Assembly (NCBI GenBank): GCA_020249505.1
Contig: JADCFN010000006.1
Coordinates: 1 to 64,000, forward strand
DNA from: Roseomonas sp.
Lineage (GTDB): Bacteria; Pseudomonadota; Alphaproteobacteria; Acetobacterales; Acetobacteraceae
Direction: 5' to 3'
DNA length: 64,000 nucleotides
Part shown: positions 63,062 through 64,000 of the stretch, piece by piece
Numbering within the stretch: position 1 is the stretch's first letter
Layout of the letters: every line of letters begins with the position of its first letter
The notes under the pieces: model-generated
The model's input: only the letters and a program-made list of their open reading frames with translations
What the model was told of the DNA's origin: nothing
Databases searched by the model: none
Translations under genes and position numbers: made by a program

Positions 63062-64000
63062 ATGCAGCGCCGCGCCATCCTGGGCGGGCTTTTGGCCGCG
63101 CCGGCCTTGGCGCAAACGCCGGAACGGGCGCTGCGCCTGATTATCGCTTTCCCACCTGGCGGCAGCACGGATATTCTGGGTCGGATGATCGCGCCCCGCA
63201 TGGGGGAAGTGCTGGGCGGGCTGGTGACACCGGAAAACCGCAGCGGCGCTTCGGGCGCGGTAGGCGCGGGGTTTGTCGCGCAGGCTGCGCCGGATGGGGC
63301 GACAATTCTGCTCGATTCCGGGGGGCAATCGGTCAATCCCTTTCTGATGCGCGGCCTTGGCTTCGATTATGTGCGGGATCTGGCACCCATCACGCTGCTC
63401 GCCACCCTGCCGCTTATCCTGATCACGCGGGCCGAATATGGCGTGGCGGATTTGCCCGCGCTGCTCGCGCGGCTTCGCGCTGCGCCGGATCAGGCGCGCT
63501 ATGGCAGTGTTGGCGTCGGGTCCCGCACCCATCTGGCCGCCGCAAGCCTGTTGCGGCGGGCGGGCATTCGGGGAGAACACATCCCCTATCGCGGCGGGGC
63601 GGATCAAATGGCGGGCTTGCTCCGGGGTGATGTGCCCTTTGGCTTTACCTCTCTGGCGCTGGCTGCCCCTTTGATCCGGGAGGGCAAGGCCCGCGCCATT
63701 GGCCTTTCCGCACCCACCCGCAGCATGGCCTTCCCGACGCTGCCGACCATCAGCGAACAGGGCTTTGCCGGGTTTCAGATGGGCGATTGGCTCGGGCTTT
63801 TAGCCCCCGCTGCCACCCCCGCGTCGGTAATCGCCCGCTTGGGCGCCGCCGCCAAGGATTCGGTGGAACAGCCCGCCCTGGCGCCTCGGCTGGAAGCGCT
63901 TGGCCTGACGCCCGCCGCGGAAGGCCCGGAAGCCTTCGCCCGCTTCCTGGCCACCGAGCGGGCCGAAATGCGCGATCTGATCGCGGCCGAGGGGATCAGG
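63062..64000 (+). CDS. Bug/TctC family periplasmic binding protein, 3' end outside the window
   Basis: The open frame from ATG 63062 runs past the end of the window, giving at least 313 residues. The N-terminal MQRRAILGGLLAAPALAQ is a short signal peptide, followed by LRLIIAFPPGGSTDILGRMI and TPENRSGASGAVGAGFVA, the hallmarks of Bug receptor proteins, then HIPYRGGADQMAGLLRGDV. Family members are about 320 residues, so little is missing. It starts two bases after the radical SAM gene. No tctA/tctB partner is in view. Residue identity to the other TctC protein here (31911-32888) looks low, so they probably bind different carboxylates. Confidence 0.92.
   Translation, partial: MQRRAILGGLLAAPALAQTPERALRLIIAFPPGGSTDILGRMIAPRMGEVLGGLVTPENRSGASGAVGAGFVAQAAPDGATILLDSGGQSVNPFLMRGLGFDYVRDLAPITLLATLPLILITRAEYGVADLPALLARLRAAPDQARYGSVGVGSRTHLAAASLLRRAGIRGEHIPYRGGADQMAGLLRGDVPFGFTSLALAAPLIREGKARAIGLSAPTRSMAFPTLPTISEQGFAGFQMGDWLGLLAPAATPASVIARLGAAAKDSVEQPALAPRLEALGLTPAAEGPEAFARFLATERAEMRDLIAAEGIR

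Overview
The window is a GC-rich, tightly packed bacterial chromosome segment. I read about 57 protein genes, one tRNA gene, no insertion sequence, no prophage, no CRISPR array and no gene-free stretch above 300 bases. The gene set suggests an alphaproteobacterium, most plausibly of the Acetobacteraceae or another Rhodospirillales family. It includes class I lysyl-tRNA synthetase, fused CysN/CysC, orphan Bug/TctC binding proteins, NMT1-type and polyamine-type ABC systems, many CoA-ester enzymes and a DUF1217 protein. This is inference from gene content; there is no rRNA to confirm it.

Region 1 (1-6500): the 3' end of fabI, an acyl-CoA synthetase, a rhodanese, a DUF3237 protein and a complete polar amino-acid ABC transporter. 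Region 2 (6500-21630): a TPR/O-GlcNAc-transferase-like protein, NUDIX hydrolase, nitroreductase, ADP-forming acyl-CoA synthetase, a small exported protein with a probable CTG start, SDR enzymes, an NMT1-type ABC transporter, a GNAT enzyme, sulfate activation genes (cysD, cysNC) and a ketopantoate reductase-like protein.

Region 3 (21750-32900): a MacAB-like efflux system whose adaptor carries an LTxxQ helical insertion. It is followed by a five-gene catabolic run (BKACE, ThDP enzyme, glycerophosphodiesterase, enolase-superfamily enzyme, DMT transporter), then a 3-hydroxyisobutyryl-CoA hydrolase-like protein and a TctC protein. Region 4 (32950-39320): an envelope operon of class I lysS, a shortened mprF, ugd and a phosphohexomutase.

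Region 5 (39470-51610): asd, a GNAT enzyme, a DinG/XPD-type helicase, a CoA-metabolism cluster (crotonase, metallo-hydrolase, CaiB, crotonase, acyl-CoA ligase), tRNA-Phe, glmM and thiD. Region 6 (51670-64000): a 770-residue DUF1217 protein interrupted by a duplicated 213-residue module, a PhzF protein, and an operon joining a polyamine-type ABC importer to a PuuE-like allantoinase. A racemase-fold protein that has lost both catalytic cysteines follows that operon. A divergent AmmeMemoRadiSam pair and the start of another TctC protein close the window.

The strongest candidates for undescribed biology are the DUF1217 protein, the ABC/PuuE/cysteine-less racemase cluster, the BKACE operon, the shortened MprF coupled to class I LysRS, and the AmmeMemoRadiSam pair. 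No classical defence or mobile system is visible.
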